Below are positions 1 through 8,558 of a DNA stretch of 64,000 nt, in pieces (position 1 is the first letter of the stretch; each line of letters opens with the position of its first letter). The position numbers were made by a program, and so were the translations under genes. The DNA comes from Glycomyces sp. NRRL B-16210 (GTDB lineage: Bacteria; Actinomycetota; Actinomycetes; Mycobacteriales; Micromonosporaceae). The notes under the pieces were generated by a model. That model was not told the DNA's origin. It ran no database searches and saw nothing but the letters and a program-made list of their open reading frames with translations. The stretch covers positions 124,001 through 188,000 of the forward strand of contig NZ_JOGR01000011.1 in assembly GCF_000719515.1 (NCBI RefSeq), written 5' to 3'.

Positions 1-1
1 C

Positions 2-802
2 GCCGACATCGAGGGCCTGGCCGAGGTCGCCCACGCCGAGGGCGTGCCGCTGGTCGTCGACTCGACCATCCCCACGCCGTACCTGAACCGCCCGTTCGAC
101 TGGGGCGCCGACATCGTGATCCACTCGGCCACGAAGTTCCTCGGGGGCCACGGGACCACACTGGGCGGGGTCGTGGTCGAGTCCGGCCGCTTCGACTGGA
201 ACAACCCGCGCTTCCCGCTGTTCGACGAGCCGGTCCCGCATTACAGCGGGCTCACCTGGAACGGGAACTTCGGCGAGTACGCCTTCCTCACGCGGCTGCG
301 CACCGAGCAGCTGCGCAACATCGGCCCGGCGCTGTCGCCGCAGTCGGCGTGGCTGCTGGCGCTCGGGATCGAGACGCTGCCGCTGCGCGTGCAGAGCCAC
401 GTCGACAACGCCCGCGCCGTCGCCGAATGGCTGGAGGCCGATCCGCGGATCGAGTTCGTGAACTGGGCCGGGCTTCCCGGCCACCCGCACCACGAGCGTG
501 CGGCCAAGTACCTCCCGGCCGGCCCCGGAAGCGTGTTCAGCTTCGGCATCCGGGGCGGCCGGGAGGCCGGCCAGCGCTTCATCGAGTCGGTCGACCTCGC
601 CAGCCACCTGGCGAACATCGGCGACGCCAAGACCCTCGTCATCCACCCCGCGTCGACCACGCATGCGCAGCTGAGCGAGCAGCGGCTGGCCGAGGCGGGG
701 GTCGAGCCGGGGCTGGTGCGCATCAGCGTCGGGATCGAGGACGTCGAGGACATCGTCTACGACATCGACCAGGCGCTCGACGCCGCAGTGAAGGAGGCGT
801 GA
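2..802 (+). CDS. metY: O-acetylhomoserine sulfhydrylase, C-terminal part (5' end outside window)
   Basis: A PLP-dependent Cys/Met-metabolism enzyme that makes homocysteine from O-acetylhomoserine and sulfide. The reading frame is open from base 2, so the N-terminus lies outside the window. The motif SATKFLGGHGTTLGG is visible; its lysine, encoded at 134-136, is the PLP Schiff-base residue. The segment RISVGIEDVEDIVYDI near the end is the usual family C-terminus. The inserts around FNW-type residues (SGRFDWNNPRFP) and the long C-terminal region fit the MetY branch better than MetB/MetC. The stop overlaps the next start as TGATG, so it is probably translationally coupled to the CoA-binding gene. 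Confidence 0.9.
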   Translation, partial: ADIEGLAEVAHAEGVPLVVDSTIPTPYLNRPFDWGADIVIHSATKFLGGHGTTLGGVVVESGRFDWNNPRFPLFDEPVPHYSGLTWNGNFGEYAFLTRLRTEQLRNIGPALSPQSAWLLALGIETLPLRVQSHVDNARAVAEWLEADPRIEFVNWAGLPGHPHHERAAKYLPAGPGSVFSFGIRGGREAGQRFIESVDLASHLANIGDAKTLVIHPASTTHAQLSEQRLAEAGVEPGLVRISVGIEDVEDIVYDIDQALDAAVKEA

Positions 803-1392
803 TGGCCGCCGATCTCGTGCAGACGCATCTGGCGAACGGCCTGACGTGCCCGCTGCCCGCGAGCTCGCCGCTCGCCCGGCAGCTGCGCAGCGAGCGGACC
901 TGGCTGGGCCCCAGCGCGAAGGAGCGCCTCGGCATCCTGCGCCGCGCGAAGTCCGTGGCGGTGGTGGGCTTCTCGACCAAGCCGTCCCGCGCGAGCTACT
1001 TCGTGGGCACCTATCTGGTGCAGTCCACCGACTACACCGTCTACTTCGTCAATCCCAACGCCGCGGGGCAGACGGTGCTCGGGCAGAAGATCTACGCCTC
1101 GCTCGCGGACCTGCCCGAGGTCCCCGACATCGTGGACGTCTTCCGCAAGCCGAGCGACATCCCCGGCGTGGTCGACGAAGTCGCGAGTTTGACCACAGTG
1201 GACGGCACGCCTCCGGTGCTCTGGGTGCAGCTCGGCATCTGGAACGAGGCGGCGGCCTACGACGCGCAGAAGCGCGGGCTCACGGTGGTGATGGACCGCT
1301 GCCTGAAGATCGAGCACGCCCGCTTCCACGGCGGCCTGCACCTGCTCGGCTTCGACACCGGGCAGATCACCGCCCGCAAGACCATCCGCTGA
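802..1392 (+). CDS. CoA-binding domain protein (YccU/CoA_binding_2 type)
   Basis: A 196-residue cytoplasmic protein with a Rossmann-like CoA_binding_2 fold. The glycine-rich nucleotide loop is VAVVGFSTKPSRASYFVG, followed by the family block YTVYFVNPNAAGQTVLGQKIYASLADLP and a closing VMDRCLKIEHAR. The ATG at 802 overlaps the upstream stop by one base. Such proteins are succinyl-CoA-synthetase-like CoA binders without the catalytic partner domain, and no reaction can be assigned. Its position inside a sulfur-assimilation operon suggests a link to CoA-ester or persulfide handling; that is inference. Confidence 0.85.
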   Translation: MAADLVQTHLANGLTCPLPASSPLARQLRSERTWLGPSAKERLGILRRAKSVAVVGFSTKPSRASYFVGTYLVQSTDYTVYFVNPNAAGQTVLGQKIYASLADLPEVPDIVDVFRKPSDIPGVVDEVASLTTVDGTPPVLWVQLGIWNEAAAYDAQKRGLTVVMDRCLKIEHARFHGGLHLLGFDTGQITARKTIR

Positions 1393-1493
1393 ACCGCGGC
1401 AGAGACCATTTCGTCCGGCAGGCCCGGGTCCGGTGGCGAGCACGCACCGGAACCGGGATTCGAGAATCAACCATTCCGCCTAGGAGGCAAGCA

Positions 1494-2063
1494 ATGACCG
1501 ACACCGCTCCCGCCGTCGACAACGGCGTCAACGTCGACGCCCTGTTCGGGGCCCGCAGCGCCCTGTCCGACTCCCCGGAGATCGCCAAGTTCGAATGGCG
1601 CTCGACGGTGAGCTGGGTCAAGGGCACCCACAGCCTCTCGGAGGTCGAGACCTTCTACGGTCTGGGCGGCGAGCAGGCCCACACCAAGAAGTTCACCTTC
1701 GACGCCGACCACCCGCCGCAGTTCGCCGCGGAGGACCACGGCATCACGCCGGTGGAGTACGTGCTCGTCGCGCTCGGCAGCTGCCTGACCGCCGGCATCG
1801 CGTCGGTGGCCCAGGTGCGCCAGGTGAAGCTGAACTCGGTCAAGGCCACGGTCGCGGCCGACTTCGACCTGCACGGCATCCTCGGCGCGGACCCGAACGT
1901 GCGCAACGGCTTCTCGAACGTCACGGTGAACTACGAGATCGACGCCGACGCCTCCCAGGAGGACATCGAGGCGATCGTGGCGCAGTCGCAGAAGCGCTCG
2001 GCGGTCTACGACGCGCTCACGAACCCGACCAACGTCAGCGTGAACGTGAACGCCTCCTCCTGA
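1494..2063 (+). CDS. OsmC family protein with one cysteine
   Basis: A 189-residue OsmC-fold protein. The start is the ATG at 1494, preceded by a strong TAGGAGG ribosome site at 1481-1487. OsmC/Ohr enzymes normally reduce peroxides with two cysteines. Here the first is present in VALGSCLTAGIASVA (Cys97), but the second, expected in a CPV-like helix, is replaced in QKRSAVYDAL (Ser169). No other cysteine exists in the protein. The product may therefore use one thiol with an external partner, or bind a sulfur species. It lies in the operon 101 bp after the CoA-binding gene, and its stop overlaps the next start as TGATG. Confidence 0.88.
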   Translation: MTDTAPAVDNGVNVDALFGARSALSDSPEIAKFEWRSTVSWVKGTHSLSEVETFYGLGGEQAHTKKFTFDADHPPQFAAEDHGITPVEYVLVALGSCLTAGIASVAQVRQVKLNSVKATVAADFDLHGILGADPNVRNGFSNVTVNYEIDADASQEDIEAIVAQSQKRSAVYDALTNPTNVSVNVNASS

Positions 2064-3292
2064 TGCCCACCGCGACCACCGTCGTCATCGGCGCCGGGCA
2101 CAGCGGGCTCGCCGTCAGCCGCCACCTGGCCGAACGCTCGATCGACCATGTCGTCGTCGAGCGCGGCCAGGTGGCGCACTCGTGGCGGACCCAGCGCTGG
2201 GACTCGCTGCGCCTGCTCACGCCGAACTGGATGACCCGCCTGCCGGGGCACCGGTACGAGGGCGACGACCCCGACGGGTACCTGACCGCGGCCGAGGTTG
2301 CCCGGTTCGTCGGCGACTACGCCGAGGCCTCGGCCGCGCCGGTGCGCACGGAGACCACCGTGACCGCCGTGCGGGCCGGCGACGACGGGTTCACGGTGGC
2401 GACCGACCAGGGCGAGTGGCGCTGCGCCACAGTCGTGCTCGCCGCGGGCATCACCACCGCGCCGCTCCCGGCCCTCGCCGAGGCGCTCCCGCCCGGGATC
2501 GAGTCCGTTGCGGCCCTTGACTACCGCAACCCCGAGCGGCTTCCCGAAGGCGGCGTGCTCGTCGTCGGCGGGGCGGCGAGCGGCGTCCAGATCGCCGAGG
2601 AGATCCACCGCTCCGGGCGGCCGGTCACCCTCGCCACGGGCGAGCACGTGCGGGTCCCCCGCCGCTACCGGGGCCGCGACATCCTCTGGTGGCTCGACGC
2701 CGCCGGGGTCCTCGACCAGCGCTGGGACGAGATGGACGACGTGGTGCGGGCGCGCAACCTCGCCTCGTTCCAACTCGTCGGCGGCGAGCGCACCGTGGAC
2801 TTCAACGCCTTGCAGCGCCAGGGCGTCCACCTGGTCGGCAAGCTCGCGGGCATCCGCGACGGCACCGCCCAGTTCTCCGGATCGCTGCGCAACGTCACCT
2901 CCCTGGCCGACCTCAAGCTCAACCGCCTCTTGCACTCGATCGACGAGTTCGCCGGCGGCACAGGGGAGCGGCCCGAACCGACCGTCGTGCCGAACGACCC
3001 GACCCTGCTGCTCGACCTCCGGTCGGGCGCGATCCGGACGGTCGTGTGGGCCACCGGGATCAAACCGGACTTCTCCTGGCTGGAGCTGCCGGTGTTCGAC
3101 CACCGGGGACGGCTCCGGCACGAAGGCGGCGTGGTCGACTGGCCCGGCCTCTACGTCACCGGCCTGCCGGTGCTGCGGCGGCGCCGCTCCACCTTCATCG
3201 ACGGGGCCGCCGCCGACGCGGCCGACCTCGTGGACCACCTCGACGGCTACCTCAGCGGCCGCGCGGCGCAGGCGTCGCAGACGAGCGGATAG
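2063..3292 (+). CDS. Flavin-containing monooxygenase / FAD-dependent oxidoreductase
   Basis: A 409-residue class B flavoprotein monooxygenase-like enzyme. The N-terminal FAD site is VVIGAGHSGLAVSRHLAER. The residues GQVAHSWRTQRWDSLRLLTPNW are typical of the CzcO/FMO group. A second nucleotide site at VVGGAASGVQIAEEI, near residue 170, should bind NADPH, and the conserved ATGIKPDFSWL lies near residue 330. It is the last gene of the sulfur operon and probably oxygenates an organosulfur or nitrogen compound so that sulfide can be released to the sulfhydrylase; the substrate is inferred from context only. Its last 41 bp overlap the convergent hydrolase gene. Confidence 0.85.
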   Translation: MPTATTVVIGAGHSGLAVSRHLAERSIDHVVVERGQVAHSWRTQRWDSLRLLTPNWMTRLPGHRYEGDDPDGYLTAAEVARFVGDYAEASAAPVRTETTVTAVRAGDDGFTVATDQGEWRCATVVLAAGITTAPLPALAEALPPGIESVAALDYRNPERLPEGGVLVVGGAASGVQIAEEIHRSGRPVTLATGEHVRVPRRYRGRDILWWLDAAGVLDQRWDEMDDVVRARNLASFQLVGGERTVDFNALQRQGVHLVGKLAGIRDGTAQFSGSLRNVTSLADLKLNRLLHSIDEFAGGTGERPEPTVVPNDPTLLLDLRSGAIRTVVWATGIKPDFSWLELPVFDHRGRLRHEGGVVDWPGLYVTGLPVLRRRRSTFIDGAAADAADLVDHLDGYLSGRAAQASQTSG

Positions 3293-4400
3293 TCCGTCCC
3301 GCAACGCCTCCTGTCGCGAAGGCCTCCTCGGCGAACGCTTCGACCGCGTTGACGACGGCCTCGAACCGCGGCGAGTGGAACTTGTCGAAGCCGTGCTGGC
3401 CGCCGGGCAGCTCCGCGTAGACCACCTTCTGCTCGCTGACCGCGCGCAGGCCCTCGGCGAAGCGGCGGGCGTCGGCCGCCGAGGCCGCCGTGTCGTGGTC
3501 GCCGTGCACGATGAGGAACGGCGGCGCGTCCGGGCGGACACGGGCCAGCGGCGAGGTCTGCTCGTCGCGGTCGAAGTAGGGGCCGAAGTAGCCGCCCAGG
3601 CCGACCACGGCGCTCACGGAGGTGTCGACCTCCTCGAAACCCGGCTGGAACGCCGGATCATCGGCGGTGAGCGCGGCCAGCGCCGACATGTGGGCCCCCG
3701 CAGAGGAACCGGTCAGCACGATCCGGTCGGGATCAGCGCCCCACGCGCGGCCGTGCGCGCGGACCCACGCGACCACGCGCTTGGCGTCGACCACATGGTC
3801 CTCGAAGCCCGCGTCGGGGCGCAGCCGGTAGTTGGCGCTGACGCACACCCAGCCCTGCGCGGCGAGGCGGTGGAGCATCGGCAGCGACTGCGAGTTCTTG
3901 CGCCCCATGGCGTAGTAGCCGCCGTGGAAGTGGATCAGGACCGGGGCGCCGGTCGGCCGGGAGCGGTGGCGGTACAGGTCGAGAAGGTTGCGCTCGCCCG
4001 CCGGACCGTAGGAGAGGTCCGCGACGCGCTCGACCGACCCGGGACGGAACGCGAAGGGGCACAAGAGTATCCGCCAGTACGGCAGGCGGGTCGGGACCGG
4101 CGTGTCGCCCATGGCGACTTGGAGGACCCGGCCGGTCCTCATGCCGCGCCAGGCCGTCAGTGCCAGACACGCGGCCGCGAGCGCGGCGGCGCCGATCGCC
4201 ACGGGGGAGTCGAGGTCGCCCTCGGCGAACGCGAGGCCGGTGCTGGCCGCGAACGCGGCGACGGCGATGAACGGCAGCTCGATCACCGCGATAGTGACGA
4301 GGAAGACCGCCGTCCCCGGCAGGATCGGCAGGCGCGGCAGCCGCAGCACCGGGAGCACGAGGACGATCAAACCGATCAGGTAGCCGTACGGGAGGCTCAT
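3252..4400 (-). CDS. Membrane-anchored alpha/beta hydrolase (HSL-type esterase)
   Basis: A 382-residue protein with about three hydrophobic segments in the first 95 residues, followed by an alpha/beta hydrolase domain. The oxyanion motif is LIHFHGGYYAMG and the nucleophile elbow is LTGSSAGAHMS. The acid is in LIVHGDHD and the catalytic histidine in PGGQHGFDKF. It should hydrolyse small acyl esters at the membrane. The ATG at 4400 overlaps the stop of the upstream DUF6069-type gene by 4 bp, so the two are coupled. The 3' end overlaps the convergent monooxygenase. Confidence 0.88.
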   Translation of the reverse strand: MSLPYGYLIGLIVLVLPVLRLPRLPILPGTAVFLVTIAVIELPFIAVAAFAASTGLAFAEGDLDSPVAIGAAALAAACLALTAWRGMRTGRVLQVAMGDTPVPTRLPYWRILLCPFAFRPGSVERVADLSYGPAGERNLLDLYRHRSRPTGAPVLIHFHGGYYAMGRKNSQSLPMLHRLAAQGWVCVSANYRLRPDAGFEDHVVDAKRVVAWVRAHGRAWGADPDRIVLTGSSAGAHMSALAALTADDPAFQPGFEEVDTSVSAVVGLGGYFGPYFDRDEQTSPLARVRPDAPPFLIVHGDHDTAASAADARRFAEGLRAVSEQKVVYAELPGGQHGFDKFHSPRFEAVVNAVEAFAEEAFATGGVAGRTIRSSATPAPRGR

Positions 4401-4768
4401 CGCCGCACCAGCCCGCCGATGAGGACGCCGCCGACGACGAGGTGCTCGCCCATCAGGACGAGGGTCGCCGCGCCGCCGACGGCGCCGAGCGTGCCCAGCA
4501 GGGACACGGCGAGCACCGCCGCCGCAATGACCATCCATATGCGACCGGCGCGGGCGGTGGCGCGCTCCAAAGCCGCCAGGAGCCCCCACGCGGCGAACCC
4601 GGCGACCAGGCCCGCGAAGACGACCATGACCGGCCCGACCTCCTGATCGGCCCCGCCCTGCCGGACGGTCAGGTCGACCCCGGCCACGGGGACGGCGATA
4701 GCCCAGAGGAGGAGCGCGGCGGCGGAGGCGGCGATCACGACGAGGAATCTGCGAATGCGCTTGTTCAT
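4397..4768 (-). CDS. Four-helix membrane protein, DUF6069-like
   Basis: A 123-residue protein starting at MNKRIRRFLVVIAASAAA. It has four predicted membrane helices: near 5-28, a middle segment VMVVFAGLVAGFAAWGLLAAL, IWMVIAAAVLAVSLLGTLGAV, and a C-terminal LVVGGVLIGGLV. Length and pattern match the actinobacterial DUF6069 family, which has no known function. A start 12 codons upstream is open but lacks a better ribosome site. It is the first gene of a two-gene unit with the esterase and is divergent from the sensor kinase across 130 bp. Confidence 0.75.
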   Translation of the reverse strand: MNKRIRRFLVVIAASAAALLLWAIAVPVAGVDLTVRQGGADQEVGPVMVVFAGLVAGFAAWGLLAALERATARAGRIWMVIAAAVLAVSLLGTLGAVGGAATLVLMGEHLVVGGVLIGGLVRR

Positions 4769-4898
4769 GCCGCCCAGTCTCATCGGATCGGCGCGGCGCC
4801 GCATCGGCCGCGCGGCCGCGCCCGCCCCTGCCGCCGAAGGAGGAGCCTCCTACTTTCGTAGGTGATCGCGGCGGCGATCCGGTGGCTAGCATGACCAG

Positions 4899-6017
4899 GT
4901 GATCCCGCGCCGCGCTCCCCGACCCGCCGAACTCGTCGGCATGCTCGCGGGCGTCGGGCTGCTGACCGCCCTCTCGCTGTGGACGCGGCCCTCCCCCGGC
5001 CCGCTGGACTTCGCGGTCGCGGCCCTGAGCGTGGCCGCCGCGCTCCTCCAACTGTGGCGCCCGGTCGCCGGAGCGCTCGCCGCGACCGTCCTCGCGGTGC
5101 TCTCCCCTGTCGCCACCCCGGCCGCGACCGTCGGTGCGCTGCAAGCGGCCTGGCGCGCGCGGTTCCGCACCGCCCTGGCCGTCGCCGCCGCCGGGATCGG
5201 CGCGCACCTGCTCCAATGGGCGTGGCACCCGCACCCGACGCTCGACTTCGACTGGTGGACGATCCTGGTCGTCATCGCCTACGGCGCCCTGCTCGGCTGG
5301 GGCGCCCTCGCCCGCTCCCACCGCGAACTCGTCATGTCCCTGCGCCAACGCGCCCGCCGCGCCGAGACCGAGCAGGGCCGCCGCGTCGCCGAGGCCCGCG
5401 CGGCCGAACGCCGCGGCCTCGCCCGCGAGATGCACGACGTGCTCGCCAACCGCCTGTCGCTCATCGCCACCCACGCGGGCGCGCTCGAATTTCGCCCCGA
5501 CGCCCCGCCCGAGAAGGTGGCGATGGCCGCCGGGGTCGTGCGCGACGGCGTGCACCAGGCCCTCGAAGAACTGCGCCAGGTCATCACGCTCCTGCGCGAG
5601 GACGAGGCGACCGCGGCGAGCGGCCCGCCGCCGACCCTCGCGGACCTGCACGGCCTCATCGAGGCGACCCGCCAGACCGGCCAGCCCGTGCGGCTCGAAC
5701 TCGACATCCCCGGCGAGGCCCTGCCGCCCTCGATCGCCCGCACCGCCTACCGCGTCCTCCAAGAGGGACTGACGAACGCCAGGAAGCACGCCGCCGGACA
5801 CCAGGTCGACGTCGCTCTCACCGGCGGGCCTGGAACGGGACTGACGATCGAGCTGGGCAATCCGCTCCCCGCACCCGGCACCGCCCCGGCCGTCCCGGGC
5901 AGCGGCCTCGGCCTGGTCGGCCTCACCGAACGGGTCCGGCTCGCCGGCGGCGAACTCGACCACCACGGCGGCGAGGGCCGGTTCCGCCTGCGCGCCCGAC
6001 TACCATGGCCCACGTGA
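4899..6017 (+). CDS. Two-component sensor histidine kinase (HisKA_3, NarL class)
   Basis: A 372-residue kinase starting at GTG 4899. The N-terminal half carries four or five hydrophobic segments (residues about 12-135) and no large external loop, so it probably senses a membrane state. The phosphoacceptor is His179 in LAREMHDVLANRLS. The HATPase domain has the N box EGLTNARKHA and the G box GSGLGLVGLTERVRLAGG. It pairs with the response regulator directly downstream, whose start lies inside this gene. Kinases of this layout act with LuxR-type regulators; the stimulus is unknown. Confidence 0.93.
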   Translation: MIPRRAPRPAELVGMLAGVGLLTALSLWTRPSPGPLDFAVAALSVAAALLQLWRPVAGALAATVLAVLSPVATPAATVGALQAAWRARFRTALAVAAAGIGAHLLQWAWHPHPTLDFDWWTILVVIAYGALLGWGALARSHRELVMSLRQRARRAETEQGRRVAEARAAERRGLAREMHDVLANRLSLIATHAGALEFRPDAPPEKVAMAAGVVRDGVHQALEELRQVITLLREDEATAASGPPPTLADLHGLIEATRQTGQPVRLELDIPGEALPPSIARTAYRVLQEGLTNARKHAAGHQVDVALTGGPGTGLTIELGNPLPAPGTAPAVPGSGLGLVGLTERVRLAGGELDHHGGEGRFRLRARLPWPT

Positions 6018-6658
6018 TCCGCGTGCTCCTGGTCGACGACGACGCCCTGGTCCGCGCCGGACTGTCGATGATGCTCGACGGCGTCGGCGACATCGCCGTG
6101 GTCGCCGAAGCCGGCGACGGGCGCGAGGCGATCACCGCCGCCGACGCCCACCGCCCCGACGTCGTCCTCATGGACCTCCAGATGCCGCACGTGGACGGCA
6201 TCACCGCCACCCGCAGGCTGCGCGAACGCCCCCGCCCGCCGGAGGTGATCGTGCTGACCACCTTCGACACCGACGAGAACGTCCTCCACGCGCTCCGCGC
6301 CGGCGCGAGCGGCTTCCTGCTCAAGGACACCCCGCCCGCGCAGATCGCCGAGGCCGTCGCCCGGGTCGCCGCGGGCAACCCGATCCTCTCGCCCGAGATC
6401 ACCAGGCGGCTCATGGACCGCACCGTCGCCCAGTCCGGCGCGTACGAGCGGGCCCGGGCCGCGCTGGCGGGGCTCACCCCGCGCGAGCGGGACGTGGCGG
6501 TCGCGGTCGCCGACGGCCGCTCGAACGCCGAGATCGCGGCCGAACTGGCCATGAGCGTCACGACCGTCAAATCGCACGTGTCGAGCATCCTCACCAAGCT
6601 CGACCTCGGCAACCGCACGCAGATCGCGCTGCTGGTCCACGACGCCGACCTGGTCTGA
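6005..6658 (+). CDS. Response regulator, NarL/LuxR type
   Basis: A 217-residue regulator with a receiver domain and a C-terminal LuxR helix-turn-helix. Asp57 in DVVLMDLQMP is the phosphorylation site, with acidic residues DDD at 11-13 and the switch Thr/Lys in VLTTFD and LKDTPP. The DNA-binding end reads LTPRERDVAVAVADG, then VTTVKSHVSSILTKL. The ATG at 6005 overlaps the kinase by 13 bp. The GTG at 6014 overlaps the kinase stop as GTGA and is an equally plausible start, giving MIRVLLVDDD. Confidence 0.93.
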   Translation: MAHVIRVLLVDDDALVRAGLSMMLDGVGDIAVVAEAGDGREAITAADAHRPDVVLMDLQMPHVDGITATRRLRERPRPPEVIVLTTFDTDENVLHALRAGASGFLLKDTPPAQIAEAVARVAAGNPILSPEITRRLMDRTVAQSGAYERARAALAGLTPRERDVAVAVADGRSNAEIAAELAMSVTTVKSHVSSILTKLDLGNRTQIALLVHDADLV

Positions 6659-6661
6659 GGC

Positions 6662-7171
6662 TCAGCGCGACGCGAGCAGGCCGCGCACGTAGGCGGCCTG
6701 GCCGGTGTGCTGCTGGTTGTCGTTGACGACGCTCACCAGCCGCACCCCGAGGGTCACCGGCGGGTCCCAGCCCTCGTCCACGACCCGGTCGAGATCGGCG
6801 GCCGAGACGGTGGCGACGTAGTCGAGCGTGGCCGCGTGGACCGCGTCGTAGTAGTCGCGGAGCGCGCCCGCGGCGATGCCGCTGACCTGCGCGACCTGCT
6901 CGCTCGAATGCCCGTACCCGAGGTCTTCGGGATCGAGCGGCAGCCCGAACCGCTCGTGCCAGCCGCCGGCGGTCCAGGTCTGCTCGCGCCCGGCGACGCC
7001 GGCGACGTGGTCGTCCTGGACCCGCGCGATGTGCCACACGAGCCACCCGATCGGATTCGCCTCGGGCCCGGGCCTGGCGTCCAGATCCTCCTGGGAGAGC
7101 CCGTCCAGCACGGCGTGGACCTCCTCTTGGACCCGCCCGAACGCGTCCGCGAAAACCTCGCCTACCTCCAT
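6662..7171 (-). CDS. DinB-fold protein, mycothiol-dependent transferase-like (DUF664)
   Basis: A 169-residue four-helix-bundle protein of the DinB/DUF664 group, many of which are thiol-S-transferases or maleylpyruvate isomerases using mycothiol. The metal-ligand pattern is visible as WLVWHIARVQDDHVAG and, near the end, NDNQQHTGQAAYVRG. The ATG at 7171 is chosen. A GTG five codons upstream (7186) is also open. The gene is convergent with the response regulator and only 3 bp from it. Presence of this family fits a mycothiol-producing actinomycete. Confidence 0.8.
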   Translation of the reverse strand: MEVGEVFADAFGRVQEEVHAVLDGLSQEDLDARPGPEANPIGWLVWHIARVQDDHVAGVAGREQTWTAGGWHERFGLPLDPEDLGYGHSSEQVAQVSGIAAGALRDYYDAVHAATLDYVATVSAADLDRVVDEGWDPPVTLGVRLVSVVNDNQQHTGQAAYVRGLLASR

Positions 7172-7284
7172 GGAAACCCCGCTCACCCGCCCCGGCGCCG
7201 CCGGAGCGATCGATCCGCCCGCCGCGAAGGCGGCCTACAGCAAGCACGGTAGACCACCTCGCCGGGCCGGGCCGGGCGGAACGA

Positions 7285-7866
7285 CTACGGTTCGGCGCGG
7301 CCTTCGAGGCCGATGACGGCGCGGGTGCTGCGGAGGAAGGACTCGGCGATCGCCCCGGGTTCGTCGAGGTAGCCGGCGACCATCGCGCCGTCGCGGATGA
7401 GCATGAGGTCCTCGCCCGCCTCGTGCGGCCGTTCGAGGGCGAGCGGCGCGAGGAGCCGCCCGAACGCGGTCCGGTACCACTGCCGGTGCGCCTCGACCGT
7501 CCGGCGGACGGCGCTCTCGGGGTCGGGGTACTCGGCGGCGGCGTTGATGAACGGGCAGCCGCGGAAGCCGGGGGTGCACGCCAGGATGCCGACCTGCTCG
7601 GCGATGAGGCCGAGCGTGGCGCCGACGTCGCCGGCGCCGTGCGCGATCGCCGCGTCGATCCCGTCGCGCTCGAGCTGGGCGCGGCGTTCGAGGTAGGCGA
7701 CGATCAGGTCGTCTTTGCTCTTGAAGTGGCGGTAGAAGGTGACCTTCGTCGTCGCCGCCTTCTCGATGACCTTCTCGACGCTCACCGCGCGCAGGCCCCG
7801 CGCGTAGAACAACTCGGCCGCGGCCTCGAGCAAGCGTTCGCGCATCGGATTGTTCACGGAGGTCAT
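7285..7866 (-). CDS. TetR/AcrR family repressor
   Basis: A 193-residue regulator. The helix-turn-helix occupies roughly residues 10-55, with AAAELFYARGLRAVSVEKV and the recognition region TTKVTFYRHFKSKDDL. The C-terminal part resembles the YxaF/LmrA group (TetR_C), with a central CTPGFRGCPFINAAAEYPDP block. The gene is divergent from the membrane protein at 8001. A 22-bp near-palindrome between them (7926-7947) is the likely operator. The ATG at 7866 is chosen over a start 19 codons upstream that would place the N-terminus in the promoter. Confidence 0.9.
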   Translation of the reverse strand: MTSVNNPMRERLLEAAAELFYARGLRAVSVEKVIEKAATTKVTFYRHFKSKDDLIVAYLERRAQLERDGIDAAIAHGAGDVGATLGLIAEQVGILACTPGFRGCPFINAAAEYPDPESAVRRTVEAHRQWYRTAFGRLLAPLALERPHEAGEDLMLIRDGAMVAGYLDEPGAIAESFLRSTRAVIGLEGRAEP

Positions 7867-7925
7867 GCTACGTCCCTTGCCGGATGGTTGGCGGATCGTG
7901 TGCCGGTGGTCTATGCTGACCACAG

Positions 7926-7947
7926 GTAGAGTTACTAGTCATTCTAC
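7926..7947. promoter_or_regulatory. Probable TetR operator, 22-bp near-palindrome
   Basis: The sequence starts GTAGAGTTACTAGT and ends CATTCTAC. It reads almost the same on both strands: the outer GTAGA/TCTAC and central ACTAGT are exact, with two mismatched pairs. It lies between the divergent TetR gene (start 7866) and the membrane protein gene (start 8001), the expected place for an autoregulatory operator. Confidence 0.7.
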
Positions 7948-8000
7948 TTCGCGATTCCAGCCGGACCGAGTTTCCAGGTCCCGACCGAGAGAAGACCGAC

Positions 8001-8558
8001 ATGAGCACCGCCGTCATGCCCGCCACCACCACCGCCGGCGCCCTGCGCAGGCTGTATTTCGTCCGCTTCGGCTTCGCGATCGCCTGGGCGATCGCGCTCG
8101 CCCTGACCGCCGCGTCGCTGACGCCGATCAGCATCGCCCTGCTGGTGGTCTACCCGCTGTTCGACGCCGCCGCCGCGGTCGTCGACTTCCGGACCTCCGA
8201 CCCGACCGGGCCGCGCGCGGCCCTGCGCGTCAACCTGACGTTGAGCCTGGCCACGGCGGTCGCGCTCGCGGTCGCCGTCACCTCGGGCATTCCCGCCGCG
8301 CTCGTCGCCTGGGGCGTCTGGGCGATCACGGCCGGGGTCGTGCAGCTGGTCGTCGCGATCCGCCGCCGCCGGCTCGGCGGCCAGTGGGCGATGATCTTCT
8401 CGGGCGGGCTCTCCACCTTCGCCGGCACCGGCTTCATCCTGATGGCCTCCGGGCCGGAGCCCTCGCTGACCGGGCTCGCCGGATACGCGACCGTCGGCGG
8501 CGTCTTCTTCCTCGTCTCCGCGATCCGCCTCGGCCGCAACACGAAAGCACCCGAGTAA
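8001..8558 (+). CDS. Six-helix membrane protein, DUF308/HdeD-like
   Basis: A 185-residue integral membrane protein with about six hydrophobic helices. Examples are FGFAIAWAIALALTAASL, ATAVALAVAVTSG, LVAWGVWAITAGVVQLVVAI and the C-terminal YATVGGVFFLVSAIRL. The layout and the repeated W/A-rich helices resemble the DUF308 (HdeD) family, whose role is unclear. It is divergent from a TetR repressor and is the probable regulated target. No catalytic motif is visible. Confidence 0.75.
   Translation: MSTAVMPATTTAGALRRLYFVRFGFAIAWAIALALTAASLTPISIALLVVYPLFDAAAAVVDFRTSDPTGPRAALRVNLTLSLATAVALAVAVTSGIPAALVAWGVWAITAGVVQLVVAIRRRRLGGQWAMIFSGGLSTFAGTGFILMASGPEPSLTGLAGYATVGGVFFLVSAIRLGRNTKAPE

Noticed and set aside
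2508..4646. Long plus-strand frame across the monooxygenase end and the esterase
   Set aside because: Arg/Ser/Pro-rich shadow of two real genes with no motif of its own.
3252..5966. Very long minus-strand frame covering the esterase, the 4769-4898 promoter and most of the sensor kinase
   Set aside because: Only the esterase part (from 4400) has family motifs. The remainder is antisense to a well-supported kinase and reflects the low stop-codon rate of high-GC DNA.
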